From positions 1,550,001 to 1,614,000 of the forward strand of contig CBDBJR010000002.1 in NCBI GenBank assembly GCA_965206445.1: a stretch of 64,000 nt of DNA, written 5' to 3'. This document shows positions 28,568-38,010 of this stretch, in pieces (the first letter of the stretch is position 1; the number at the start of each line of letters is the position of its first letter). The notes beneath the pieces are model-generated. The model worked only from the letters and a program-made list of their open reading frames with translations, ran no database searches and was not told the DNA's origin. Source of the stretch: CBDBJR01 sp965206445. GTDB taxonomy: Bacteria > Pseudomonadota > Gammaproteobacteria > Arenicellales > Poriferihabitantaceae. Made by a program: the position numbers and the translations under genes.

Positions 28568-29335
28568 CTACCCGATCAGTGATTTTCTGATCAGGTTCAA
28601 CCCCAGCAGCAGAAAAACCACCAGCACATAGCGCCGGAAGCGCTGGGCGTCCATCGTCCGCCTGATTTGCTCGCCCAGCATGAAGCCCAGAATAGTCGGC
28701 ACAATCATCAGGCTCGATTGCAGCGTAATGGTCAGATTGGTGACGCCCGATTGCCAATAGCCGGCCAGCAGCGGCAGGCTGCCGAGAAAAAATATCAGCC
28801 CGGTTACCCGCACAAACTCGTCTTTGTGCACCTTTGCGGTCATCAGATAGACCACCAGAGGGGGCGACCATATCGCGGTCAGGCCGCCCATCACGCCGCA
28901 CGCAATACCGGTAACCAGTTGCGCACCGCGTGCATAGCGCGCCGGAATGGCCGGCAGCTCGAAGGTCAGGTTGAGCACCGAAAACAGAATAATGACCACA
29001 CCAATCAGCAGGCTGAGCGCCTGCGCGCTGACGATGCCGCTGAAGCGGGCGGTAATGCCGATGACCACGATACAGCTCACTGCCAGCAGCCAGTAGCGCT
29101 TGACCGTCAGCCAGGCTTGCCCGGCGCGGAAAACCTGCCAGGCATTGGACAGCACAATCGGCATCACGACCAGCGCGATGGCCAGACGCGGCTCGATGAT
29201 TTGACTGAGCAGCCCAATCGCCACCACCGGCAAGCCGATGCCAAACGTGCCTTTGACGGTGCCGGAGGCGAGGAAAATCAGGCCGATGATGAGTGTATGT
29301 TCGATGCGGCTGCGGTGGGCGGGTAAAGGCGGCAA
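28568..29335 (-). CDS. TauE/SafE-family membrane permease
   Basis: This polytopic protein of about 255 residues (some eight hydrophobic segments) has the TauE/SafE pattern of two related halves, with GTVKGTFGIGLPVVAIGLLS in the first and ACGVMGGLTAIWSPPLVVYL in the second. The family exports sulfite, sulfoacetate or related anions. The substrate here is unknown. No ATG lies near the expected N-terminus; TTG at 29335 is the most likely start. It is not obviously in an operon with either neighbour. Confidence 0.8.
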   Translation of the reverse strand: MPPLPAHRSRIEHTLIIGLIFLASGTVKGTFGIGLPVVAIGLLSQIIEPRLAIALVVMPIVLSNAWQVFRAGQAWLTVKRYWLLAVSCIVVIGITARFSGIVSAQALSLLIGVVIILFSVLNLTFELPAIPARYARGAQLVTGIACGVMGGLTAIWSPPLVVYLMTAKVHKDEFVRVTGLIFFLGSLPLLAGYWQSGVTNLTITLQSSLMIVPTILGFMLGEQIRRTMDAQRFRRYVLVVFLLLGLNLIRKSLIG

Positions 29336-29471
29336 GTATAGCGGTTATGCCCGCTTCCGGCAGCCCGGATTTTCCCTGCAACCGGCTGCGAGTGGGCCGG
29401 CCCGGTTGGTGGCGACCGGCACACTATCGCCAGTGCCAGTGCCAGTGCCAGTGGCGATTTACCCGCCGCGC

Positions 29472-30779
29472 CTACCAGTGACGCATGGCGGCGGCATAGA
29501 GATTTTCGATGTCCGTGCGGTTGGTTTCGCGCGGCGTGTTGGCAATCGCCCGGGTCTGGCGTATCGACGACGCGGCCAATGGCACCGCATCGGCAGCGGT
29601 AAACCCGACCTCGGACAGGCCGTTGGGCATATTGGTGCTGCGCATCAGTTGAATGATCCGCTCGGCAACCAGCGCACCCGCATCGTCGAGGCCGGCCGCA
29701 TCCACCTCGGCGCCCAAAAAGCCGGCGGCCTGCCGGTGGCGCTCGGGCGCCGCTGCGGCGGTGTAGCGGAAAATCGCCGGTGCACTGACAATCACGCTGA
29801 TGCCATGCGGCACGAACGGCGCCTTTACCGCATAGCCGGGGGTCGTAATGTCGCGCATCAAATGCGTCACCCCGTAAGACATCGCGTGCGGCAGATGCGT
29901 GCCCGAGTTGCCGAACGCCATCCCCGCCAGCGTTGCCGCCCACGTGAGCTGATCGCGCGCCTCGGTATCGGCCGCATCGGCCACCCCGCGTTCGAGATAC
30001 GCGCCGACAATTTCCAATGCCCGACGCGCCGCCATATCACTCCACGGGTTGGCGCCCTGCAGCAACGTGCGCCCGGAAGGCGGGTTGGTCTGCGGCCACC
30101 GCGTATACGCCCTGGCGGTATAGCACTCGATCGCATGGCTCAACAAATCGAAGCCGGTAGACGCCACCACAGTCGCCGGCAGGCTGTCGCAGCAGGCCGG
30201 ATCAACCAGCGCCTCGAGCGGCATCAGATACGGGCTGCCAATGACGAATTTGGTATCGTGTTGATTCAACCTGATCACCGCCACCGAGGTGCATTCGGAA
30301 CCAGTGCCGCAGGTGGTGGGGCAGGCCAGGTGCGGCAGCAGCGGGCCGGGAATCGCAATGCCGGCACCGACCGGCGGCGCAAAATAGTCGGCCACCGCGC
30401 GCGGATAAGCCGCGTAAACCAGCCCCGCTTTAGCGCTGTCAATCACCGACCCGCCGCCCACCGACACCACGCCGTCAAACTGGCCCTGCCGCAAAAAGTC
30501 GGCCGCGTTGATAACCGTCTGGTCGTCGGGTTCGATGCGCACGTCGGAGAATATATCGACTTCCAGCCCGGCCTGGCGCAGCGATTGGCGCGCGATTTCG
30601 ACATACGGGCCATGCACCAGCCCGGCATCGGTAAACAGTGCTACCCGTTGCCGCATACCCAGTGCCCGCGCCCGCTCGCCGACTTCGAGCAGGCAGCCGC
30701 GGCCAAAGGTCAGCTTGGGCATTGCTACGGTGAATGTGTTGGTGCCGCCTTCGCAGGGGCTGAAATACTGGCAGGGCAT
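29472..30779 (-). CDS. Iron-type alcohol dehydrogenase, hydroxyacid-oxoacid transhydrogenase-like
   Basis: This 435-residue group III alcohol dehydrogenase has the NAD-binding VVSVGGGSVIDSAKAG motif and the metal-binding region STGFDLLSHAIECYTAR, with a later histidine cluster (GTHLPHAMSYG, APFVPHGISV). The N-terminal CQYFSPCEGGTNTFTVAMPK strongly resembles ADHFE1-type hydroxyacid-oxoacid transhydrogenases, which interconvert 4-hydroxybutyrate and 2-oxoglutarate with succinic semialdehyde and 2-hydroxyglutarate. A second, different iron-type enzyme is encoded at 59440. Confidence 0.82.
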   Translation of the reverse strand: MPCQYFSPCEGGTNTFTVAMPKLTFGRGCLLEVGERARALGMRQRVALFTDAGLVHGPYVEIARQSLRQAGLEVDIFSDVRIEPDDQTVINAADFLRQGQFDGVVSVGGGSVIDSAKAGLVYAAYPRAVADYFAPPVGAGIAIPGPLLPHLACPTTCGTGSECTSVAVIRLNQHDTKFVIGSPYLMPLEALVDPACCDSLPATVVASTGFDLLSHAIECYTARAYTRWPQTNPPSGRTLLQGANPWSDMAARRALEIVGAYLERGVADAADTEARDQLTWAATLAGMAFGNSGTHLPHAMSYGVTHLMRDITTPGYAVKAPFVPHGISVIVSAPAIFRYTAAAAPERHRQAAGFLGAEVDAAGLDDAGALVAERIIQLMRSTNMPNGLSEVGFTAADAVPLAASSIRQTRAIANTPRETNRTDIENLYAAAMRHW

Positions 30780-30904
30780 GGGGGGTGTCGCTGGGCGGTT
30801 GAGTAGGGGGTAAATTATAGTGGGTGGTGGGGGGTGTTATCCAGCTTTACTCAATGGAGCGGCGACTATAATCGCCTCCGAGCGCATATCGATCAACTGT
30901 GGCC

Positions 30905-33900
30905 TTACCGATGGGGGAAATTTATCAGTCGGTCATATTGTGGATCAGCTTCCAGAGCAGGTTCAGCTTGTCGAATGGTTTCCAGGCATGCGCCCAAATC
31001 GCCGGATAGATAAACGGTTGGTTCACCGATTATCTGGTTTAGAAAACTCAGTGTATCGCTGGGAAATTTTTTACAAAGATCGTCGGAATGAAGTGAATGT
31101 ACAAGCTCATCCGGGTATCGTAGCGGTTGCAGCCAGTAACGCAGAATACAGAGTGCATCTGGAAAGTTATTTTGTGCCGCTATGCATAAATGGCCGAAAT
31201 TTTTAGCGATTTCGGGTGAGCGGTAGTCTTTTGATTTTGGCCAAATATTATTCAGATAGGGGGCGATTCGATTGGCCCAGTAGTCGGTGCGTTGATCGCC
31301 TGACGCTTCCAGAGATGTAAACAGAATCCACACGCAATAGCAAAGGCCAGCGGGTGGCAATTGGCGGGTGGCTTCGGCCAGTTCTTCGCTTGTGAAAATA
31401 TCGTCTAGATCGAGTGAAATATATGTCAGCAGCACGGCATATTTCCTCTTATTATTAAGGGTGCGATAGTATCGAGCGGTATCGAGGAAATAAGATTTAA
31501 TCGCCTGCACCAAGGAAGGATATAATCGTGGTGACCAAAATAAACCTTCCCATGCCGCTTTCGCTTCGTCTTCGCAGCGTTGCCAGTCGAATAGCGGCAG
31601 CAGGTGTTGTGTCGTCCAGCTTTGATCTGCCCGAAACAAGGAGGGAACACGCGATGCCAGTAAAACGCGACCGTGACGAAACTGGTCATCCCGTCTATCG
31701 CAAAGTCGAGTAAAAATAGCTTTCAGGTGCTGTCTATCTTCTAATCCACCGCGATGCCACCAATCTAAAAGCACTGTGGTTGTATGCCCTACCGGGTGGT
31801 TGATAGCGCGCGCTACAGGGTCGTCAATATCCACCACCTCGTCCTGAAAAGGCACGTTCAGGATGCGTTCGATCAATGCATAAAGCACGGCTTGATTGTC
31901 TTTGAATTGATCGCCTTGGAATTTTTCGGTGATGGTTCGTAGCCAAAAGCTGACGGCATAAGCCAGTTCTTGGAATGCGTCGTCTGGCGCGGTGGCTATC
32001 AGCGAGGCCAGATACCGCCATGCGCGTTTGCCGTATTTTTCATCCGACCAGGCCTGCAATGCTTCACGCCATCTATCGATCGGCCAGATATTTTCTTTTG
32101 CCAGCGCGCACAGGGCACAGGCCGTGGTGGGGAAATTGTCGCAGCAGCGCTGGCGCCAATCATCTTCTATCCAGTGGTCAACAACGTTAGGGTGCTGTTT
32201 GAGCCATGCTACCAAGTCTCGGCGGCGGCGCGGTGTGACACTGTATTTAAGCCCTCTGTTGCTGGAGTCTATCCAAAAAGTGAACTCATCCTTTTCATCT
32301 ATTGCAAGCTGCCATTGCGGATAGCGTTTAGATAATTCGTCAAGTCGGCTTTGACCGGCGCTTCCCAGTGGTGCGCCTGTTGCGTTGATCTTGGCTAGTC
32401 TGAACCAGACCGAGTGATTGACAATCTCTTCCCAGCGTTCTAGATCGAGGTCCGGCTTGAACATAGCACGCGGTGGCCCGGTTAGAATCGCTCGCACTAT
32501 TTCGGCCAATTGCGATTGCGTCCATACCGGGGCTAAAGCAGACAATAGGCAGATGACTTCTCGCCGGGTTGAATCCGGCCAAAGCCACCAGTATTGGTCG
32601 GTCGACAGCCAATCGAGCGCCTGATGCGGTGGAATGACAGTGTCTTGCGCCGCGGCAAAAAATGCTAATCGTTGAAATAGCGGATAAGATTCCTGCTGCC
32701 ACGATTCGGCGGCGCGTCGCGCCCGCTCGGGGTATTGCCGTGCCGCAGCCAGCCAGGCATCCCGGTTGAGATAGATCAGTGCAGTCCAATTATCTGAGCG
32801 TGTATTCTGAGGATGATCGCTAATAGAAGGTTGGTCCCAGACAGACATATCATGGGTATCGCTCGTTTGGCCGAGTTCACGCATAAGGTCGAGTGCGTCA
32901 CGCAGCAGCAGACTGAAGTCGGACAATAGGGTTGGGAGCATCTCATCCCAGCCCCGCTCTTTGGATATAATTTGAAGGAGGGAATGAACGTAGTCGGAAG
33001 ATAAAACGACTTTCGATTCTACGAGATCCTGCATACGCTCCGGCCGACTGCCATTGTCATTGTGATCTTCTGCTAAAGCGAGCAATAGTTCTTGCGGCAA
33101 TGGTTCTTGCAAGGACACACATGGGCTGAGTACTTCTCGGAGTTTGAATCTTAAGGCCAGGGTCCAACCGTCACGCTTCAAGCGATCTCGCCAATCGTAA
33201 AGGTCGCCATCATGATCTGACAGCTTTACGCACTCGGCCAGTACAAGACGCCAAAGCGTGCGCATCAAAGGACGGGGTAGTGCGTTCGGGGCGTTGGCCC
33301 GAATTTGCTCTAATTCATCGGTCTTGCCCTCCTGCTCGAGCTTGGCTAACTTATTTAGTTGGCTCTCGATCGAGTGCTTAAATTTCGCGTGGAGCCGGCT
33401 GCCTCGATTGACAATCCACAGTATCAGCTTGGGATTGTCGAGATGCCGGATTAGCCAATTGATTAAGTGAGGTGACGTGTTGCTCCATTGACCACAGGGA
33501 TTAACCAGAGCTGCTAAAACCTTTCCCGGATGGCGAGTATCGGCTGACCGTTTCCTGGCCAGGTCAGGCGCCGGATTCTCCTTTGATGTGTCTTCCGGGT
33601 GGCAATGTTTGTATAACACCTCCAACCAGTCCAATGAATGCACCGGGTGATGATTGGCCATGCATTTGGCCGCCAGTGGATCACGCAGAGCCCACGCCAT
33701 GCGACCGATACTGTCATCCCCTTTCGTGCCGACTGTGGGAGGCTCGATCGGACATTCCATGACAATGCGCTCCTTTCCTCGAACTCCGTCGCGGTAGGTG
33801 TCGGCCCAGGCACGCAGGGTTTTATGCAGCAAAGCATGGTTATTGTGTTCGCAGTAGAGGATAGGGGTAACATTTTTAGCGATCCATTCACCCTTACGCT

Positions 33901-34663
33901 CTTCCTGCCGGTTTTTGGAATAGCTGCCGAATGCGAACATCTCGCGGGATGAATCACCCCATAACCGATCGCTGGCAAACGCATCTATCATGTAGCGAAG
34001 TAACGGATCGTCAATACTGTAGCCGACGAAGCAGACGGTATAGTTGCGCAGCAATTCAGCGACAAATCGCGCCGCCCAGCCTTCAGCGAGGTAGGCACGC
34101 CCAAAATCGCCGCTAGAGACAACCAGTCGATTCAAATCGTCCGAAGTGGGCGATGGGGCCAACAGTCCGTGCAAATATACCAGTCCGTTCCACCGGTTTT
34201 TAGATTCAGGCAGATGGGGCGCTGTAAAGTGCTGTAATTCAGGATTGTTGGCTGCAATCGCCTGCTCGAACAGGCGATCGAAGTTTGTTGTGACCAGGCG
34301 GGTGCGGCCATCGTCGCGGTGCTTTCCCAGGTCCAGCAGAGCCGCATGTGTTGCAATGGTATTTGGCGCATCAGTGGCAGGTGTCAATATTCTCGCCAAC
34401 TCTCGACGGACGGCTTCACGATCGACAATTTTCTGTTCCAGCAGACCGATAGCGGTATCGAATTGTTTGGCTTCGATTGCGACTTGCATCGCCGCATCCT
34501 TCGGTTCACCCACGGCCTCAAAAATCTGCTCGACAAGACCGGCAAACCCCGGCAACCCCGCCGGGTAGGAAATCCCGGCGCCACAGAAAAACACCACGTC
34601 ACCGTCTTCATGCGCTTGCAGCAAACGTTCCGGTATATCCGGCCCCCCCGAGATGAACTGCAT
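30905..34663 (-). CDS. SIR2-like NAD-binding protein with C-terminal DUF4020 region, probable defence effector
   Basis: This 1252-residue protein has an N-terminal SIR2 domain (residues about 10-260) with GAGISYPAGLPGF (28-40), TTNFD (125-129), YLHG with the likely catalytic His165, and VCFVGYSIDDP. The remaining roughly 950 residues are helical and fit the DUF4020 region known from SIR2 defence proteins. Many phage-defence SIR2 proteins deplete NAD+ on infection; that activity is inferred here. ATG 34663 lies 2 bases after the DUF499 stop, so it is the last gene of the operon and translationally coupled. The N-terminal extension to 34711 uses TTG and is less likely. Confidence 0.85.
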   Translation of the reverse strand: MQFISGGPDIPERLLQAHEDGDVVFFCGAGISYPAGLPGFAGLVEQIFEAVGEPKDAAMQVAIEAKQFDTAIGLLEQKIVDREAVRRELARILTPATDAPNTIATHAALLDLGKHRDDGRTRLVTTNFDRLFEQAIAANNPELQHFTAPHLPESKNRWNGLVYLHGLLAPSPTSDDLNRLVVSSGDFGRAYLAEGWAARFVAELLRNYTVCFVGYSIDDPLLRYMIDAFASDRLWGDSSREMFAFGSYSKNRQEERKGEWIAKNVTPILYCEHNNHALLHKTLRAWADTYRDGVRGKERIVMECPIEPPTVGTKGDDSIGRMAWALRDPLAAKCMANHHPVHSLDWLEVLYKHCHPEDTSKENPAPDLARKRSADTRHPGKVLAALVNPCGQWSNTSPHLINWLIRHLDNPKLILWIVNRGSRLHAKFKHSIESQLNKLAKLEQEGKTDELEQIRANAPNALPRPLMRTLWRLVLAECVKLSDHDGDLYDWRDRLKRDGWTLALRFKLREVLSPCVSLQEPLPQELLLALAEDHNDNGSRPERMQDLVESKVVLSSDYVHSLLQIISKERGWDEMLPTLLSDFSLLLRDALDLMRELGQTSDTHDMSVWDQPSISDHPQNTRSDNWTALIYLNRDAWLAAARQYPERARRAAESWQQESYPLFQRLAFFAAAQDTVIPPHQALDWLSTDQYWWLWPDSTRREVICLLSALAPVWTQSQLAEIVRAILTGPPRAMFKPDLDLERWEEIVNHSVWFRLAKINATGAPLGSAGQSRLDELSKRYPQWQLAIDEKDEFTFWIDSSNRGLKYSVTPRRRRDLVAWLKQHPNVVDHWIEDDWRQRCCDNFPTTACALCALAKENIWPIDRWREALQAWSDEKYGKRAWRYLASLIATAPDDAFQELAYAVSFWLRTITEKFQGDQFKDNQAVLYALIERILNVPFQDEVVDIDDPVARAINHPVGHTTTVLLDWWHRGGLEDRQHLKAIFTRLCDRRDDQFRHGRVLLASRVPSLFRADQSWTTQHLLPLFDWQRCEDEAKAAWEGLFWSPRLYPSLVQAIKSYFLDTARYYRTLNNKRKYAVLLTYISLDLDDIFTSEELAEATRQLPPAGLCYCVWILFTSLEASGDQRTDYWANRIAPYLNNIWPKSKDYRSPEIAKNFGHLCIAAQNNFPDALCILRYWLQPLRYPDELVHSLHSDDLCKKFPSDTLSFLNQIIGEPTVYLSGDLGACLETIRQAEPALEADPQYDRLINFPHR

Positions 34664-34665
34664 GT

Positions 34666-37494
34666 TCAGTCCTGCTCGAACTCTGCATTGGTGAAATTCA
34701 GCGTCTGGCAATTCTCGTTAACCGTACGCTCCAGCTTCGCATCGAATCCCACGGTTGACTTGACCTCGATATCGACGCTGATGCTGACATCCATATCGGG
34801 GTTGGCGATAAAGTGCTGCACCACCTCTTTGACCACATCGTCGAAATCGATTGTTGCCTTGATCGAGTTCAACCGTATCGTGCCGTGGAACCGGGTCTTT
34901 ATCGGTGTCGCGTCCGCCACACCGCTAGCGGGTGCGTTTCCGTCAACCGTTGTGGGTGTGCCCGGTGGCGCATTGGGTGGCGTGGGAACAGGCGTACGCC
35001 CACTGCCGCCGGACGACTCGGGTAGCGGCTTCTCAATAGGCGCGGTGTCGGCAGCGTACTGTTGCGCTGCGCTGCATTCAATCAATACCGCGGCGGCATC
35101 CAGTGTTGGCACACCGCCGCTGCCAAAGAGAAAACCCGAATAGCCATTGCCGTCTTTATTCGCGGCAAAGCCAAAGTGGTCTGTCTGGTTAAGCCCTTGT
35201 GCCAGCGCGTCCAGGTATACCCGTTGGTTTACCAAACGCGGCAGGTACAGGTAGTGGCGGGTATCCTGATACACTTTCAGCGCACTGACATCGCGTACGC
35301 CCGGTTTGAAATACCAGCGGTCGAGCAATTGTTTTAAATGGAACGGCGCCCACTCCTGGATAATCCATTCTTCTTCGCGCAGTCTTTTTGCAATCTCCTG
35401 GGTGAGCTTCGGTGCATTGGTCGCCACCGACACGGAATCCCATTCAACACGTTGATCGGTCGCGGCAACTTGACGCGGGCACAAAAGCCACTTGTAAGCC
35501 TCACGCACCGCCTGTTGCAGTTTGTTTTTGGCGTCTTTGACCCGATCCCTGGTTTGGTTGGCCTGGAGCAAATCGAGGTTCAGCTTGTTTTGCTCGATGT
35601 CGGTGACGATTTCACACCAGGCCAGATACGTTCGCCCGGCCTGGTTGAGGCGGCCAATCGCACTGGTCTCGGCGGCAAAGAAAATCAAACGATTGCGTCG
35701 TTGTCTGGGCTGTGCCCCTCGATTTTGCAGAATCTCTTCGGCGGCGGTAGTCGCGCTGCCACCGCCGCCCTTGGTGAACCCGTTTTCCGGCGGCAGCACC
35801 ACCAGGCGAAGCCCGTCGCCGTCATCGTCGGGCACATCATTGGACGCGGTGAAGACATGGATGCCGGCGAATACCGAGGCGCGTTCCAAGATACCGGTAA
35901 CCTGCTGTTTCAATTCCTGATGCAGCGCCGGCAGGTCGATATTCCCCCTGCGGCTTTCCATCTCCCGGCTCAAATTCGCTCGGGTATCCAGCCAATACCG
36001 ATCCTGTTCGGAGTAAAGATAATGCAATTGGTCGCGCAGGCGGCTCAGCACATCGGTAAATATCCCCACGGTCTGCCCCGGCTGCGCGCTGCCCAGCAAA
36101 ACCCGTTCGGCGCGGATGCCTTTCACGGCCTGACTGGGCACTGATGGCGCACTGCCCAGAAATATTGTGCGCATCGTGCGGCGCGCCGCCTGCACACTGC
36201 CAAAGCGCGTGCCACCGTCAATCTTGGACGGCTTGGAGCGGTGGCCGTCTACTTCGCCTTCTAAAATCGGCTCCCAGCCCGGCGGCAGGTAATGGATGCT
36301 CTTAATGCGTACCTGGCTGTCCTCCAGCGGGATAGAGCCCGGCATAATCAGCGCGTCCTGATTGTTGTCATTCCACAATCGGTGAATGATAACGGCCATG
36401 TATTGAAGCACGCCGCGGGTGCGCTGGAACTTGTCCAGCGTAGACCAATCCTGATACAACCGATCGAATATCTCGGGGTGAATCGGATAGGCGCTGCACA
36501 GGCGCTCGAAGTAGTCGTTCGATTGGGTTTCCGCCGGGAAATGCCGGGCATTTTTGCGGTAGTAATTGCAAAACTGGCGGCTGATATCTTCGATCCGGTC
36601 GTGGTCGCCGGCAGATTCGAATAAGCGCCGGCGTACGATTTCGAAGGCTTCCTCCGCGGCCACCGGCTTCCAGACGGATTCAACCCGACCGAAGTGTTTC
36701 TCGAGTGCAACCAGGCTCTTTTGGCCAAAAACATCGCCGGCCTCCGTGTCGGATTTCGGCAGCGAAGCCAGCAAAATGGCATTGGGTACGGCTTTGAATG
36801 CCTCGGTCAATGCCTGCACAAACTTCAAGTTGGCCTCATAGGTGCCGGCAGCGAGCGGCTTGCCCGGGGTTAAATCACTACAGAATTTTTGCAGCTCGTC
36901 AATCAACACCACACAGGGCGCAGCGCGTTGCAGCAGTGTCGTTAAAATATCCTTGCCGGGCGCCGTCCCTTCACGGTCACTGGTGGCGACCAGCGCATAG
37001 CCGGCTTCGCCCAGCAGTTGCCACGCCACTTCGCCCCACAGGGTATGGGCGGTGATGTCACCGTGCGGTCTGCCCTGGCTGACCGACAGGGCAATGCCGT
37101 CAATCACCGCGGTTTTCGCCTGAGGCAACTCATCGATGCCGGCTTCGTCCAGCAGGGGCGGGATGCCGGCCAGTTTGTCGATGCCGACTGTGCGGGCAGC
37201 CAGGTGCAATACCGCCAGCATGGTATGGGTTTTACCGCCGCCAAACGACGTTTGCAGTTGGATCACCGGGTCGCCGCCCAGGCCGGCCAGTCGCCGCGCT
37301 ACCGAGACCAGCAGCAGGCGCATGCCTTCGGTAATAAAAGTGCGCGCAAAGAACTGCTCGGCATCCTGGTATTCGGCCGGCGCCGTCCCGGTGTAGACCT
37401 GGGTAATGTCGGCGGCAAACTCCGATTGTTGGAAGCGACCTTCCAATACATCTTTATGCGGGCGGGCGATTTCACGCCATGGGGTTATGTTCAT
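34666..37494 (-). CDS. DUF499 ATPase of an anti-phage cluster
   Basis: This 942-residue ATPase has Walker A (TSFGGGKTHTML, residues 82-93) and Walker B (CVVLIDELQKF, about 195-205). The opening (MNITPWREIARPHKDVLEGR) and the architecture match DUF499 proteins, which pair with DUF1156 methylases in defence islands. A low-complexity Pro/Thr/Gly-rich stretch (about residues 800-835) precedes the C-terminal domain. The mechanism is unknown; a DNA-translocating or remodelling role is inferred. It starts 4 bases after the small nuclease gene and leads directly into the SIR2 gene. Confidence 0.85.
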   Translation of the reverse strand: MNITPWREIARPHKDVLEGRFQQSEFAADITQVYTGTAPAEYQDAEQFFARTFITEGMRLLLVSVARRLAGLGGDPVIQLQTSFGGGKTHTMLAVLHLAARTVGIDKLAGIPPLLDEAGIDELPQAKTAVIDGIALSVSQGRPHGDITAHTLWGEVAWQLLGEAGYALVATSDREGTAPGKDILTTLLQRAAPCVVLIDELQKFCSDLTPGKPLAAGTYEANLKFVQALTEAFKAVPNAILLASLPKSDTEAGDVFGQKSLVALEKHFGRVESVWKPVAAEEAFEIVRRRLFESAGDHDRIEDISRQFCNYYRKNARHFPAETQSNDYFERLCSAYPIHPEIFDRLYQDWSTLDKFQRTRGVLQYMAVIIHRLWNDNNQDALIMPGSIPLEDSQVRIKSIHYLPPGWEPILEGEVDGHRSKPSKIDGGTRFGSVQAARRTMRTIFLGSAPSVPSQAVKGIRAERVLLGSAQPGQTVGIFTDVLSRLRDQLHYLYSEQDRYWLDTRANLSREMESRRGNIDLPALHQELKQQVTGILERASVFAGIHVFTASNDVPDDDGDGLRLVVLPPENGFTKGGGGSATTAAEEILQNRGAQPRQRRNRLIFFAAETSAIGRLNQAGRTYLAWCEIVTDIEQNKLNLDLLQANQTRDRVKDAKNKLQQAVREAYKWLLCPRQVAATDQRVEWDSVSVATNAPKLTQEIAKRLREEEWIIQEWAPFHLKQLLDRWYFKPGVRDVSALKVYQDTRHYLYLPRLVNQRVYLDALAQGLNQTDHFGFAANKDGNGYSGFLFGSGGVPTLDAAAVLIECSAAQQYAADTAPIEKPLPESSGGSGRTPVPTPPNAPPGTPTTVDGNAPASGVADATPIKTRFHGTIRLNSIKATIDFDDVVKEVVQHFIANPDMDVSISVDIEVKSTVGFDAKLERTVNENCQTLNFTNAEFEQD

Positions 37495-37498
37495 TTTT

Positions 37499-38008
37499 TT
37501 ATCCTCTTACAGTCCACGGCATTGGTCTCTTTTTTAATGTGCGTTGATCGGCAACATCAGGATGGGCATCCACGGGTTTTAGGAGCTGTTTTAGCTTTAG
37601 TTTGAGATCCGACGGATCGAGGGCTTTGGAGCGTGATTTTGACGACTTTGCCGGTTGTTCCAAGTGTAGTACAATACGCAGCCTGTCTCTTTTTAGGGCA
37701 CAGCGGGCGATACGTTTTTCGTCGGAATCATTTGCACTGTTTTTAGCGGCGACCAACCCTGCCAGCGTATCCCGTACTTTAAACGCGACTTCTTCACCTA
37801 ATTTGCTAGGTATTGTGCCTTGGTGAGCGCGATAGTCCTTGACTTCAATCAGCCATGTCGTATCCCCATCCACAAAAACAAAGTCAACAGCTTTAGCACC
37901 CCCGAATGCGCTGTTAAACTGATTTCGATAAAAAGACCAGTCGTCGTATTTGGTGGCCTCGGTACCTGTTGGAAAAGTAAAGCTAAGGTGGCCTTCCTGA
38001 ATTTGCAT
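37499..38008 (-). CDS. Small PD-(D/E)XK-like nuclease candidate
   Basis: This 169-residue protein has the pattern AVDFVFVDGDTTWLIEVKDY (about residues 39-58): an aspartate, then a strand ending in Glu-Val-Lys, typical of the PD-(D/E)XK nuclease core. A helical basic C-terminal part (PSDLKLKLKQLLKP) follows. I do not recognise a named family. ATG 38008 comes 2 bases after the stop of the upstream ATPase, so the two are probably translated together and may form one effector (inference). Confidence 0.65.
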   Translation of the reverse strand: MQIQEGHLSFTFPTGTEATKYDDWSFYRNQFNSAFGGAKAVDFVFVDGDTTWLIEVKDYRAHQGTIPSKLGEEVAFKVRDTLAGLVAAKNSANDSDEKRIARCALKRDRLRIVLHLEQPAKSSKSRSKALDPSDLKLKLKQLLKPVDAHPDVADQRTLKKRPMPWTVRG

Positions 38009-38010
38009 GT

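Noticed and set aside
29423..29455. CCAGTG hexamer repeats
   Set aside because: Short simple repeat in a spacer between two genes; no evidence of function.
29238..30806. 522-codon plus-strand ORF across the permease and dehydrogenase genes
   Set aside because: It spans two real minus-strand genes and their spacer, with no motif of its own.
30780..30904. Second ssrA att copy at the far end of the island
   Set aside because: No stretch here matches the tmRNA 3' end beyond short chance identity.
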